From: Treponema zioleckii
Lineage (GTDB): Bacteria; Spirochaetota; Spirochaetia; Treponematales; Treponemataceae
Direction of reading: 5' to 3'
Assembly: GCF_014737315.1 (NCBI RefSeq)
Contig: NZ_JPUF01000029.1
Coordinates: 1 to 47,246, forward strand
Length of the DNA: 47,246 bases
How positions within the stretch are numbered: position 1 is the stretch's first letter; each line of letters opens with the position of its first letter. A program made the position numbers and the translations under genes. Below the pieces are notes generated by a model. It searched no databases. It worked only from the letters and a program-made list of their open reading frames with translations, and was not told the DNA's origin. Shown piece after piece: positions 16,951-26,409 of the stretch.

Positions 16951-17505
16951 CTTTATTATAACCCACGTGGCTCCGGTTCCGCCGTGATTGTGGTCGGGAT
17001 GACCGGAAGTTCCCAGATTTGCGTGGCGTTCAATAAAAGTGCGCACCATTGGCCCCAAAACAGGGTCGCTTCCGTGGCTGTGAACGCCTTTTCCGTGCAC
17101 GATAAGAATTTTCTTAAAACCGCGGCGAATTGAGTCCGCAACAAAGCGGTCAAGGCGTGCCCATGCGTCGTCGCGGGTAAGGCCATGCAGGTCGATGCGG
17201 GCATCAGGCGGCATTGTACGGAGATACTCGCGGCTTTCCATTTTTGTGCGCTCACGGTATTCATCTGCAAGGGCATCTTTATCAGTCGTGCCGTAACGGC
17301 GAAGCCAAAGTTCCATCGGATTAATTCTGACTTTAGCTTCCGCCTCCATGATTTCTTCGTTGGTAGGGCCGCCCTTCAAAGCTTCACGTTCCTCTTTTGT
17401 GAGCGCGTTGGGCTTTTTGTGACTCACCTGAGGCTGAGACTTTTTTTCTTTTCTGGAAGCTTTCTGCGAAGCGTCCCACTGATTCAAAATATCTCCAAAA
17501 TCCAT
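16948..17505 (-). CDS. Smr-domain protein
   Basis: This 185-residue protein has a lysine-rich N-terminal half and a C-terminal Smr domain (about 105-185): RIDLHGLTRDDAWARLDRFV, then KKILIVHGKGVHS, HPDHNHGGTGATWV. Smr domains are nucleic-acid nickases or RNA endonucleases; the DxH and HGxG motifs are present. An AGGAG site lies upstream of ATG. It is the last gene of the Bat operon, 16 bp after the preceding stop, and may be co-transcribed without a functional link. Confidence 0.88.
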   Translation of the reverse strand: MDFGDILNQWDASQKASRKEKKSQPQVSHKKPNALTKEEREALKGGPTNEEIMEAEAKVRINPMELWLRRYGTTDKDALADEYRERTKMESREYLRTMPPDARIDLHGLTRDDAWARLDRFVADSIRRGFKKILIVHGKGVHSHGSDPVLGPMVRTFIERHANLGTSGHPDHNHGGTGATWVIIK

Positions 17506-17521
17506 TTTATCACATCTCCTG

Positions 17522-18922
17522 TTAGCGAATTTCGTATACTGTATTTTTTAAAACCCAGCCTGAATAATCAACACATTCTATAAAAATCCAGTTGCCAGCA
17601 CTTTCCAAAAGTTTTACGCGCTGCCCCGGCAAAACAGTATGAACCGAAGAAGAATTTTGTTCTGGAATGAGCGAGATTTTCGTTCCGCCAAAAATTCCAT
17701 ATTTTGGAAGAAGACGGAGCGAAGTTCTAAGCGAAAGAACCATGCACGCAGTTGCAAAAACAGCAACCACGAGCGAAGAACGCAAATGACGTAAAAACAG
17801 CAGGATAATCATGATTACGAAAAGTCCCGCAAAAACCGCAATAAGCAATTTTAAGAACGGAATGCTCGGCTCATTCTGCGGCGAAGAAATTCCGACTTCT
17901 GATTCCACAAGCTGCCTTTTCGCAATTACAGAGCGGCTCCACGGAAAGGAATGACGCTCTTCAGAACGGGCCTGTGCGAGAGAAGCGCAATAATTTTCAG
18001 AGGGAAAATCAAAGTTCTGTGCAAGATTTTCTTTTTTCTCATCTTCAAAAGCCGAGTTAAAAGCATTGGAAAGGAATTCATTTTCCTCAAAAGAAGATTT
18101 TTCTTCAGTTGCGCAAATATCAGATTCAGAAACAAAAATCTCGTAGTAAGGAAGGGAAAGAGGCTTTTTTGCGCCGTTGTACGCAATTGCATTCACAGAA
18201 ACCTGCGGCATTTCATACGTTCCTTCAACGAGAGGCTTCCACTCGAATTGCGCGACAGGATATTTTTTCGTTGAGAATTTTCCAGGATTGTCGTATTCAG
18301 AAATCTTTCCCCAGTGCCCCATTTCCGTAAAAATCGAATTTTTAGGAATTTTGTAGTCAAAATTGTAAATCTGCACGGCAAACTGAACATAAACCATGAA
18401 TTTTATGGATTTTCCAGATTGAACATTTATGCAATTCACGCCCCGTTCGTTTTTTGAGAATTCAAGTCCGTTTTCTTTTTCATCATAAAATTCAACGGAG
18501 AGAATCGGATTTATGAGCGAAGGATTTTCAAAAACCTCAATGACCGGAAAAGAAGCCTGATATTTGTGATTCTCAATTTGCAAAGTGATTTCAGGAATGC
18601 GAACCTGCCCAGTCGCCGTAAAATTGAACCAAAAATGCAGAATCGTTCCGCGCTCACCATCATCATCAACAAAATCTTCCGGAACCGAAGAAATAAATTT
18701 TATTCCAGCTGGAAATTCTGGAAGCTCCGTCGAGATTTTTGAAGCGTCGGCCTTTGGAATCACGAGGGAAAAACCATTTTCCTGCTGAGTAAAAATATAA
18801 TTATCTTCGGGAGTGAGTCTTAAATTTTTGTATTCATCTTTTGGGAACATCGTCCACGCGAAGATTTTAAAAAAAGAGGAGAAAGTAAAAAAAATCAAAA
18901 CGAATAAAAATCTGTTTTTCAT
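17522..18922 (-). CDS. BatD-like protein with C-terminal SH3 domain
   Basis: I chose ATG 18922, which begins a signal peptide (MKNRFLFVLIFFTFSSFFKI); the upstream extension lacks a ribosome site. The ~466-residue product has an extracytoplasmic beta-rich region with BatD-like strands (about 30-290). A low-complexity acidic linker and two hydrophobic helices (about 355-400) come next. A bacterial SH3 domain ends the protein (about 415-465, LPGQRVKLLESAGNWIFIEC, then SGWVLKNTVYEIR). BatD proteins are membrane-anchored accessory parts of the aerotolerance/MoxR-VWA complexes; the SH3 end suggests contact with peptidoglycan. Assignment rests on architecture and operon position. Confidence 0.65.
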   Translation of the reverse strand: MKNRFLFVLIFFTFSSFFKIFAWTMFPKDEYKNLRLTPEDNYIFTQQENGFSLVIPKADASKISTELPEFPAGIKFISSVPEDFVDDDGERGTILHFWFNFTATGQVRIPEITLQIENHKYQASFPVIEVFENPSLINPILSVEFYDEKENGLEFSKNERGVNCINVQSGKSIKFMVYVQFAVQIYNFDYKIPKNSIFTEMGHWGKISEYDNPGKFSTKKYPVAQFEWKPLVEGTYEMPQVSVNAIAYNGAKKPLSLPYYEIFVSESDICATEEKSSFEENEFLSNAFNSAFEDEKKENLAQNFDFPSENYCASLAQARSEERHSFPWSRSVIAKRQLVESEVGISSPQNEPSIPFLKLLIAVFAGLFVIMIILLFLRHLRSSLVVAVFATACMVLSLRTSLRLLPKYGIFGGTKISLIPEQNSSSVHTVLPGQRVKLLESAGNWIFIECVDYSGWVLKNTVYEIR

Positions 18923-18981
18923 AAATCCACCATAAAATTTTAGGTGGTTTCGACCACGCTCAACCACCGCCCAAATTGAAC

Positions 18982-19506
18982 CTAATAGTCGAGAACGCCG
19001 TCTTCTTTTGGCGGCTGCTCAATATTCGTCCACCATTCCTGCTCGTTTTGGTTTATAAGCTCAAAAATCGACTTTTCGAGGTTCGAAGAGGAATCATTTT
19101 TCTGGAGATTTTCCTCCGAAGATTCTTTCGGTTCCTCAACGTTCTGTCTGAGACAAAGCTCAAGGTTTATTTTTGCGTCCATATTTTCGTGGTCAAAAAG
19201 AATCGCCTGCTTGAATTCTTCCGCAGCCGCCTTAAAGTCACTTTTTAAAACAAAAACCATGCCTTTGTTGTAAAAAACGTCGCTCAAAAATTCTTTCGGA
19301 AGATTTTCTGATTCCTGCCCGCCAGAAATTTTGTTCAGTTTTTCCAGGGCAACATCGTATTCCTGCAAAGAAATGTACGTGGAAGCCAGCCCGAACAAAG
19401 CGTAGGATTTTGCCAGTTTGCCGTCTTCAAGGGAATCATAAGTGTTAATAAATTTTGCCGTTGCCTGCCGGTAATCTCCGTGATACCAATTCCACGCGCC
19501 CTGCAA
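18982..19506 (-). CDS. TPR protein of the Bat operon (BatC/BatE-like)
   Basis: The coordinates use the only standard start, a TTG. The open frame extends upstream to 19608 and there encodes a lipoprotein-like signal ending FFFSSCGEDNRK, with no ATG, GTG or TTG; the best start is an ATC at 19608 behind AAAAGG. The mature part carries TPR-like helices (AWNWYHGDYRQATAKFINTY, ALFGLASTYISLQEYDVALE, KGMVFVLKSDFKAAAEEFKQ) and an acidic tail. BatC/BatE TPR proteins scaffold BatA-BatB. Alternatively, removing one A from the A8 run (T8 at 19608-19615) fuses this frame to batB, a gene order known elsewhere as a batB-batC fusion. Confidence 0.7.
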   Translation of the reverse strand: MQGAWNWYHGDYRQATAKFINTYDSLEDGKLAKSYALFGLASTYISLQEYDVALEKLNKISGGQESENLPKEFLSDVFYNKGMVFVLKSDFKAAAEEFKQAILFDHENMDAKINLELCLRQNVEEPKESSEENLQKNDSSSNLEKSIFELINQNEQEWWTNIEQPPKEDGVLDY

Positions 19507-19540
19507 GATTTCAGTTTTTCGGTTATCCTCGCCACAGGAA

Positions 19541-20675
19541 CTAAAAAAGAATGCCGAAGAAAAAATACAAAAGGGCTGAAAGTTTTTTTGAAAAATTGCC
19601 TTTCCGATTTTTTTTACCTTTTACGAAAGCCTTTCGAATTGTTTTTATGTCAAAATCGGCAACAACGAAGGAAAGCACAAAAAATATCAGCGCAAGGAGC
19701 ATAAAAAACACATGCCGCTGGACAGGGCGAATCTCGTAAGTAAAAACCGTGTTTTCTTTTTCACCAGAAGTTTGAAGCTGCTTTAGCAAACGGTTTGCAG
19801 AACCTTTTTCGTCCGCACGCACAAAATTTACGAGGGCATTGTCTTTTTGACTGTAAAGAGAATTTGTCTTTGAAGAAACTTTTGAAACGATTTGTGAAAG
19901 TTTTGCAGCCTGAAGCGAAGAGTGGACTTTCTGGCCGCCTCCGGCTGTGATTTCAATGCCTTCTTCAGAACCAAAACCGATTATGCTCACAGGAATTCCG
20001 TTTTTTGCCGCAACGAAAATTTCTTCTTCAAGCAAATCGTCAGATTCCTCGCCGTCGGTAAAAAACCAGATTCTAGGAGCCTGACCGAGGTTATGAGGAA
20101 AAGACTCAACGGCAGTTTTTAAGCCTTTTCCGAGAGAAGAGCCATGAAAAGTCATAAGAGCAGGCGAAAGATTTTCGATTAAGGCAAGTGCCGCCGAATA
20201 ATCCTCCGTGAGCGGAACAAAAACATATCCGTCACCTTTTACAAGAACAACCGAAATCGAAGTTCCTTCCATTTTGGAAAGAAGACTTTTCGCATAAAGC
20301 GCGCTCATCTTTAGGCGGGAAAGTTTTTTTTCGCCGCCATTGCCGTCTGCGAAGCCCGCGTCTTCGGCAAGCATACTGTAAGACACGTCAAAAACAAGAC
20401 AAACCGCATTTCCGCTTTTTTGGACGGGGATATTTTCTGTTCCCCAAGAAAAGCCCGCATAGGCGAGAACTGCAAAAATCCATGCAGCGGCCCTAAAAGC
20501 CGTCCTGAAGAAAAACACCTTTTTCAGGCGATTCTTCAAATCAATATTTTGCGAAAAATCGTGGAATCCGCCAAAAACAGAAACGAGTTTTTTATATCGC
20601 ATAAAAATGAACAAAATCGCAGGAACAAGCGCAAAGAGCGACCAAAAAAGCATAAGGTCGTTCAATTGAAATCAT
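19541..20675 (-). pseudogene. batB: BatB VWA-domain protein, frameshifted near start
   Basis: The best start is ATG 20675, 8 nt after AGGAGG, reading MISIERPYAF. After the T6 run (A6 at 20644-20649 on the plus strand) the frame is lost; removing one base joins it to WSLFALVPAILFIFMRYKKL and the rest. Two N-terminal membrane helices, a von Willebrand A domain with the MIDAS motif DVSYSM (about 88-93), WFFTDGEES and a final membrane helix follow. VWA proteins bind metal and partner proteins and work with MoxR ATPases. The uncorrected ORF (19541-20665, TTG start without a ribosome site) still encodes most of the protein. Confidence 0.85.
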
Positions 20676-20687
20676 TTTTGCGTCCTC

Positions 20688-21710
20688 CTACAAAATTTCC
20701 ATTAAGAAAATTCTTCTTACAATCCACGCAAGGGAAAACAACAGCCCCGAAAGCAAAAGAAGTTTTGTGTAACAGTGAGTCTCAACATTCCGAAGGTAAA
20801 ATGACTGCACGGTACCTTCTTTTCGGCTGATTTCGGAAAGTGCCTCCGAAAGGTCTGCCAAGGACTCAATTCCGAAATACCGTCCTTGCGCAATCGAAGC
20901 CAGTTTTTCAAGCGGCAAAGAGTCAAACTTGGAATCATAAGTGCCGGAGTGGATTTTTTCGGTGTTCGGGTCAATATATTCCATTGGAACAGTTCCCCGC
21001 GTACCGATTCCGAAAGTGTAGAGAGTTATGTTGTTCTCGTTTGCGAGCATGGCAGCGGTCTCCGGGTGAATCACGCCCGCATTGTTCTCGCCGTCCGTGA
21101 TGAGGACGATGCACTTTTTTGGGGCAGTCGAATTTGAAAGATGATAAACCGCCGAGCTAAGCCCGATTCCAATGGCGGTTCCGTCGCCAATTTCGCCAAT
21201 CTGAACCTGGTCAAGTTTTTTTAGAAAATAGTCGTAGTCAAGAGTCGGAGGAACGGCCGCAACCGCCTGATTGCTCATAAGAACAAGCCCGAATGCCGTT
21301 CCCCTGTCGCCAGAGAGCAACATTCGGATTGACTGCTTTGCAGCCTCAATTCGTGTAATGCTCGCCCCGCCATCATTTTGAGGCGCAATATCCCGCGAAG
21401 CCATCGAAGGACTGCTGTCCAGGACAAAAAGCACATCCGTGCCCTTTGATGTGTAGATTTTTTCCTGATGATTTATAACCGGCGAAGCCAGCGCAAAAAC
21501 AAAAACTACGAATGCCAAAAAAAGAATGAATGCCGAAAAAACCGAGCTTACTTTTGAAAAACCGCCTTTCCACTCGAACGAACGTCCTTTCCAGTCGGCA
21601 ATAGTCAGCGGAAAAGCGATTCTCGTAAAAATATTGAGTTTTCTAAGAACATAATAAGCAGGAATCACGAGAAAAAATAAAAATGCGGTAGGATTCTCAA
21701 AAACAATCAT
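20688..21710 (-). CDS. batA: BatA VWA-domain membrane protein
   Basis: This 340-residue protein has a short N-terminal helix (MIVFENPTAFLFFLVIPAYY), a second helix (about 52-72), then an extracytoplasmic VWA domain (about 85-300). MIDAS residues are in FVLDSSPSMASRD and ITDGENNAG. A C-terminal membrane helix (LLLLSGLLFSLAWIVRRIF) ends it. It matches the BatA family and lies between the BatD-like protein and batB, in the order common in spirochete Bat operons. The family name refers to aerotolerance in Bacteroides; in spirochetes its role is not settled. Confidence 0.92.
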   Translation of the reverse strand: MIVFENPTAFLFFLVIPAYYVLRKLNIFTRIAFPLTIADWKGRSFEWKGGFSKVSSVFSAFILFLAFVVFVFALASPVINHQEKIYTSKGTDVLFVLDSSPSMASRDIAPQNDGGASITRIEAAKQSIRMLLSGDRGTAFGLVLMSNQAVAAVPPTLDYDYFLKKLDQVQIGEIGDGTAIGIGLSSAVYHLSNSTAPKKCIVLITDGENNAGVIHPETAAMLANENNITLYTFGIGTRGTVPMEYIDPNTEKIHSGTYDSKFDSLPLEKLASIAQGRYFGIESLADLSEALSEISRKEGTVQSFYLRNVETHCYTKLLLLSGLLFSLAWIVRRIFLMEIL

Positions 21711-21713
21711 CTT

Positions 21714-22736
21714 TTATTCCTCCCCTTCTTGCAAAGTTTCTGGGTCAAAATCAAAATCACGGACCATCTGAATCGCGGCATTTATGATTCCTTCTTTTTC
21801 ATTTTCCCTAAACGCCGCGTCGTGCTGACCGTGGGCAAAGCGGATATAATCCGTCCGCAAGAAAATTGACTGGAGCATGTCCACTGCGTTAGCCGCCTTT
21901 TCGGTGAGCAAATCGCCAAAACGCATGTCAAAAATTCTTGTGATTTCCGACGTGACTACGGACTTAAAATCAAACTCAAACCGGCTCGCAATGAATTCGC
22001 GGATTATTTTTTGAAGCGCAAGAGCGAATTTTTCGTCATCAAGATTTGCGGAATTCATTTTTAGGCGATTAAGGTTCCGAATGCTGATTCGTGCGTTTCG
22101 GCGCAGGGTTCGAGAATCCTGCATGTCACGGATTGCGCGGGAAATGGCAGGAATTCTTACGAGCACGTTCACGAGCGCAAACAAGAACACAAATGTCAAA
22201 ACCAAAAAAATCACGATTAAAGTCTTTGTGCCCGGAATCAAATGCGGAGGAGCGACGTTCCTAAAAAGCGTAATATTTTTTTCATCAACAATCGAATAAA
22301 CATCAAACGGGTCAAAGTTCACTGTAAAATTTGGAGTGTAATCCTGCGGGCTGCAAGAAAAACGAATCAGAGAACAAAGGTCAAATGCAGGAAAATCTAT
22401 CGTTCCAGGCTGCCAGGGAATAAAATCGATGGAAAGAGTGTAGTTTTCCCCCGAAAAGGACTTTGAAAACTCAATTGAGGCAGACACGACCTTGCAGCGG
22501 CTTTCAAGCTGCCTGAAAACGGAAAAATCGGTGTCCAAATCAAGATGATTCAAAGAGTCACTTTCATCATCTTTTGTATTCAGAACAGGAATCAAATTTT
22601 CTTTGCTCTGAAAAATATACTGCAATTCGGCAACCTCGCCAGTGTACACGTTTTTTGGCAAGAGGAGCTGAACGTTTTCGGAGAAACAGAGTAAAGTCGT
22701 AAAAAAAATTATCAGAAAAGAAAAAGTCTTTTTCAT
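21714..22736 (-). CDS. BatD/DUF4381-like single-span membrane protein
   Basis: The 340-residue protein has a signal peptide (MKKTFSFLIIFFTTLLCFSE), a periplasmic beta-domain (about 22-165; LLLPKNVYTGEVAELQYIFQ resembles BatD openings), one membrane helix (about 175-198) and a cytoplasmic helical part (about 200-340). Between DUF58 and batA genes it is probably the anchoring partner of the VWA proteins. Its stop precedes the batA start by 3 bp, and its start lies 5 bp after the DUF58 stop, so translation is coupled. Confidence 0.6.
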   Translation of the reverse strand: MKKTFSFLIIFFTTLLCFSENVQLLLPKNVYTGEVAELQYIFQSKENLIPVLNTKDDESDSLNHLDLDTDFSVFRQLESRCKVVSASIEFSKSFSGENYTLSIDFIPWQPGTIDFPAFDLCSLIRFSCSPQDYTPNFTVNFDPFDVYSIVDEKNITLFRNVAPPHLIPGTKTLIVIFLVLTFVFLFALVNVLVRIPAISRAIRDMQDSRTLRRNARISIRNLNRLKMNSANLDDEKFALALQKIIREFIASRFEFDFKSVVTSEITRIFDMRFGDLLTEKAANAVDMLQSIFLRTDYIRFAHGQHDAAFRENEKEGIINAAIQMVRDFDFDPETLQEGEE

Positions 22737-22741
22737 GTTCG

Positions 22742-23629
22742 TTAGTTTTTAGAAATCTTTGAGAAAAACTGCGAAAGCACAAGAATCGGGTCTTCCACGG
22801 TCGAAATCGTAAGCGGAATGACTCCGTGCTTTTGGCAGAAAATCTTCATGTAATCGTTTTTGTTTCGGTTATGCTCAAACCATGCAGTTTTGAATTCCTT
22901 CGACGAAGTTGGAAAAACCGAAATTTTGCCAGTTTCAGCATCGTAAAACGGCAGCGTTCCCATATCCGGAAGTTCGCTGTCCATTGGGTCTGTGATTTTT
23001 ATGGCAATAACGTCGTTTTTTTGTGCCAAGCGGGCAAGAGGCTGCTCCCAGCCCACCGCACGAAAATCCGAAAGAATAAAGACCAGCGATTTTCGTCGGA
23101 GCATTTTTGCAGCACCTTCGAGGGCATTTCCCAGCGCTGAGCCTTTTTTTTCGATTACGTCGTAGTCGTCAAGGTGCGAAAGAATCGTCATTGCGGTGTC
23201 GCGGCCAGCTTTTGGCGGACAGGCAAACTGTATGTCTCCGTCAAAGAAAACTGCTCCGTTCGCCCCCGCGTTGTGCTCTGAGGCAAGAAGAATGAGTGCC
23301 GCCGTCTCCGAGGCAATCTGAATCTTAGAATTCTTCTGAGAGCCTCCAAGCATGGAAAGAGAGCGGTCAAGCACAAAAAAGACTGCAAGTTCCTTGTCCT
23401 CGTTGTACTGCTTGATGAACGGGCGCCCCATTCGGGCAGTGACGTTCCAGTCAATCGCGCGAACATTGTCGCCAGGCAAGTACTCGCGAACGTCCATAAA
23501 CTCGATTCCATTTCCGCGGTAAAGAGACTTAAAATTTCCGGTGCGCATATCCTCGGCAAGCGAAATTGCGGCAATTTTTAGCTGCATTGCCCGCCGTGTG
23601 ATTCTCGAAGTATTTTCCAGCATAGGCAA
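22742..23629 (-). CDS. DUF58 domain protein
   Basis: The 295-residue cytosolic protein contains the DUF58 signature FKSLYRGNGIEFMDVREYLP and PGDNVRAIDWNVTARMGRPF, followed by a degenerate VWA-like fold with LDRSLSM (about 94). DUF58 proteins are regular partners of MoxR ATPases; the complex is believed to act as a metal-insertion or folding chaperone. It starts 6 bp after the moxR stop. Confidence 0.93.
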   Translation of the reverse strand: MPMLENTSRITRRAMQLKIAAISLAEDMRTGNFKSLYRGNGIEFMDVREYLPGDNVRAIDWNVTARMGRPFIKQYNEDKELAVFFVLDRSLSMLGGSQKNSKIQIASETAALILLASEHNAGANGAVFFDGDIQFACPPKAGRDTAMTILSHLDDYDVIEKKGSALGNALEGAAKMLRRKSLVFILSDFRAVGWEQPLARLAQKNDVIAIKITDPMDSELPDMGTLPFYDAETGKISVFPTSSKEFKTAWFEHNRNKNDYMKIFCQKHGVIPLTISTVEDPILVLSQFFSKISKN

Positions 23630-23635
23630 GCCAAA

Positions 23636-24655
23636 TTACGGTAGAGGCATTACCGAAAGGATTCGGTCAATCATGTCGTCGCTCTGGATTCCGTCCGCGG
23701 CAGCCTCGTAAGAAAGCACGAGACGATGGCGAAGAACTCTGTGCGCAACAGCCTTTACGTCGTCAGGAAGCACAAAAGAGCGCCCGTTGAACATTGCGTT
23801 TGCCTTCGCGCACTGCAAGAGGGCGATTCCTGCACGAGGAGAAGCCCCGAACGTTATGTATTTTCCAATGTCGTCTTTTTTTATTGAAGAAATCGCAAGC
23901 CGACCGGTAACTTTTTTTTCGTTGGAAGGTCTGGTAGCCGCAACAATCGAAACGATATATTCAACAACTTTGTCGTCGCACTGAACAAGCTCTAAATATT
24001 TTCTGAACAAAGCAATTTTTGAAGCATCAAGAATTTTTTCAACAGGAACCAAATCAGCTTTTCCAGAAGTTTTTACAATCTGAACCTCTTCCTGAGCAGT
24101 CGGGTACGGAAGAACGATTTTTAGAAGGAATCGGTCAAGCTCCGCCTCTGGAAGATTGTAAGTACCTTCCTGTTCAATCGGGTTCTGAGTGGCAAGAACG
24201 ATGAACGGCTCAGGAAGTTTGTGAGTTTCCTCTCCAATCGTAACCTGATGCTCCGCCATTGCTTCAAGGAGCGCGCTCTGAACTTTTGCCGGGGAGCGGT
24301 TAATTTCATCGGCAAGAACGACGTTGGTAAAAACAGGACCTTTTCGGAACGAGAAACGCCCGAAAGTCTGCTCGTAAATCAAAGTTCCCGTAACATCGGC
24401 AGGAAGCAAATCCGGCGTAAACTGAATCCGCTTAAAATCAAGCCCCGAAATTTCGGCAAATGTTTTTACCGTAAGAGTTTTTGCGAGTCCCGGAACACCT
24501 TCAAGAAGAACATGCCCGCCGCACACCATAGCCATAAGAATTCCGTCAACAACCTGAGACTGTCCGACGATTCTTTTAGAAATTTCTCTCTTCACATAAT
24601 CGATAAATTTCTTACATTCATCAAATTTTTGATTATTTATGCTATTTTCCACCAT
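23636..24655 (-). CDS. MoxR-type AAA+ ATPase
   Basis: The 339-residue protein has a Walker A-like LLEGVPGLAKTL (about residues 53-64), Walker B VVLADEINR, sensor 1 FIVLATQNPIEQEG and the C-terminal lid with SPRAGIALLQ. This is the MRP/MoxR subclass. It hydrolyses ATP to remodel VWA-domain partners; here the partners are encoded immediately downstream (DUF58, batA, batB). It is the first gene of the Bat operon; GGGGTG lies before ATG. Confidence 0.95.
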   Translation of the reverse strand: MVENSINNQKFDECKKFIDYVKREISKRIVGQSQVVDGILMAMVCGGHVLLEGVPGLAKTLTVKTFAEISGLDFKRIQFTPDLLPADVTGTLIYEQTFGRFSFRKGPVFTNVVLADEINRSPAKVQSALLEAMAEHQVTIGEETHKLPEPFIVLATQNPIEQEGTYNLPEAELDRFLLKIVLPYPTAQEEVQIVKTSGKADLVPVEKILDASKIALFRKYLELVQCDDKVVEYIVSIVAATRPSNEKKVTGRLAISSIKKDDIGKYITFGASPRAGIALLQCAKANAMFNGRSFVLPDDVKAVAHRVLRHRLVLSYEAAADGIQSDDMIDRILSVMPLP

Positions 24656-24704
24656 TTTTCACCCCAAAATTGCATAAATATGCAGTTTTATGTGTTTTTT
24701 TGAA

Positions 24705-24734
24705 TTGACACTGTATATTTTTACGAAGTAAGAT
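24705..24734 (+). promoter_or_regulatory. Sigma-70 promoter of aminotransferase gene
   Basis: TTGACA (24705-24710) and TAAGAT (24729-24734) are separated by 18 nt. Transcription would start about 24741, only 2 nt before the ATG at 24743, and no Shine-Dalgarno site is present. The mRNA may therefore be leaderless. Confidence 0.6.
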
Positions 24735-24742
24735 ACTTTACC

Positions 24743-26042
24743 ATGTTAAACCCATTAGCACAAGAATTGAATAACGCATTGGCTGGAACAGCAGCCCAGG
24801 ACGTCCTATCAGATTTAGGATCAAGGATTTTTTTCCCTAAGGGAATCATCGCTCAGAGTGCCGAAGCCAAAAAAGTCGGTAATACAGCAAATGCAACAAT
24901 CGGAACTGCTTTGATTGGCGGTAAACCAATCATTCTTGAAGCTGTACAGAAGTTTGCGCCGGAGCTAACGGCAGGCCAGTTGGTTTCTTATGCGCCAACC
25001 GCAGGAAATCCGGAGCTGAGGGAATTATGGAAACAAAAACTGTTCGTTAAGAATCCTGGACTCAAAGGAAAAAATTTTTCGCTCCCTGTAGTAGTTCCAG
25101 GCCTCACAGCAGGCATTTCTTATCTTTCGGATCTTTTCGTTGACGAAAACCATCCTCTCCTCGCCGCAAACCCAAGTTGGGACAATTACGCCCTAATCGT
25201 TGAGACTCGCCGCGGAGCCGAGCTGCATCAGTTCAACATGTTCAAGGACGGAAAATTTGACATTGAATCCTTCAAGGCAGCCCTTGCCGACGAAGGAAAA
25301 AAATATGGCTCTGTCCGGGTAATTTTGAATTTCCCGCAGAACCCAAGCGGCTACTCACCGACGAACGAGGAAGCCAAAAAAATTATTGCAGCCGTAAAAG
25401 CAGAAGACGGAAAAAGGCACGAAAGTTATCGTTTGGGATGACGACGCATATTTCGGACTTAATTACGAGGAAGATATTTATCCACAGTCACTTTTCGCAG
25501 AACTTTGCGACGTGCACGAAAACGTTCTCGCAATCAAAATCGACGGACCGACAAAAGAAGACTTTGCATGGGGATTCCGATACGGATTCATCACTTTCGG
25601 TTCAAAAAATATGAACGACGCGCATTACGACGCCCTCATCAAAAAAATGATGGGACTCATCCGCTCATCAGTTTCTTGTTCAACAACGCCTTCGCAGAGC
25701 ATCATGCTCGGAGCGATTAAAGACCCGCAGATTGAAGAGCAGAAACTCAAATACCGCAAAGTTCTTGAAGCAAGATACAAGCTCGTCCGCAAATTCGTGG
25801 ACAGCCACAAATCAAGCGCGCTGGAAGCTCTTCCGTTCAATTCTGGCTACTTTATGAGCTTTAATCTAAAAGGAATCGATGCGGAGGAACTCAGGCAAAA
25901 GCTTTTGTACGACCGAGGAATCGGAACAATCGCAATCGACGCAAAAACATTGCGAGTTGCCTTCAGTTCACTCGACGAAGACAAAATCGAGATTGTCTAC
26001 ACTGCAATTTTTGAGGAAGCAGAATCGCTTCTAAAACGCTAG
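24743..26042 (+). pseudogene. Class I/II aminotransferase, frameshifted in A5 run
   Basis: The first ORF ends at 25441, but the second frame carries the rest of the same fold. Removing one A from A5 at 25411-25415 gives about 432 residues reading AEDGKGTKVIVWDDDAYFG across the join. The protein has VSYAPTAGNPELR, NFPQNPSGYSPT, the DDAYFGL PLP-contact region and the Schiff-base lysine in KIDGPTKEDFAWG. It is a fold-type I PLP enzyme of the aspartate/aromatic aminotransferase superfamily; the substrate cannot be read from sequence. Both halves are otherwise undamaged, so a sequence error or very recent mutation is likely. Confidence 0.85.
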
Positions 26043-26050
26043 TTTTCCAA

Positions 26051-26400
26051 CAGTATTATAAACTTTCAGATGTAAAAATCTGCTCTGGCGTTCGCTACAC
26101 CGCCTAAAAAATGATGGCTGAGCGGAATAGGTATCTGACTCGCTTCGCTCGCACCGCTCAGAATCATTTTTTATTCGGCTTCGCTACCGCCAAAGCAGAT
26201 TTTTAGTCAACTTTTCATAACATGTACAGAGCATCGTTTTTTAAGGGAAGGAAAAAAACGTTTTTTGCTCTCGTTCCGACGATTTTTTTTGGTCAACTTG
26301 CCCATAATTCGGAAGTCTTCGTTTTTTTAAGGGAAAGAAAAAAGGGAAGATAAAAAACTTTTATTACGGTACGTAGCATAAAAACTGATTTTAAACTAAA
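26051..26400. repeat. Gene-free spacer with degenerate repeats
   Basis: No ORF is supported. It starts with an element related to 16564-16622 and holds CGCTCAGAATCATTTTTTAT-like palindromic parts around 26110-26170. Two imperfect copies of a unit follow, each with a TCAACTT box, a CATAA segment and TCGTTTTTTAAGGGAA or its variant (26215-26265 and 26294-26345). Confidence 0.5.
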
Positions 26401-26409
26401 ATCGGAATC

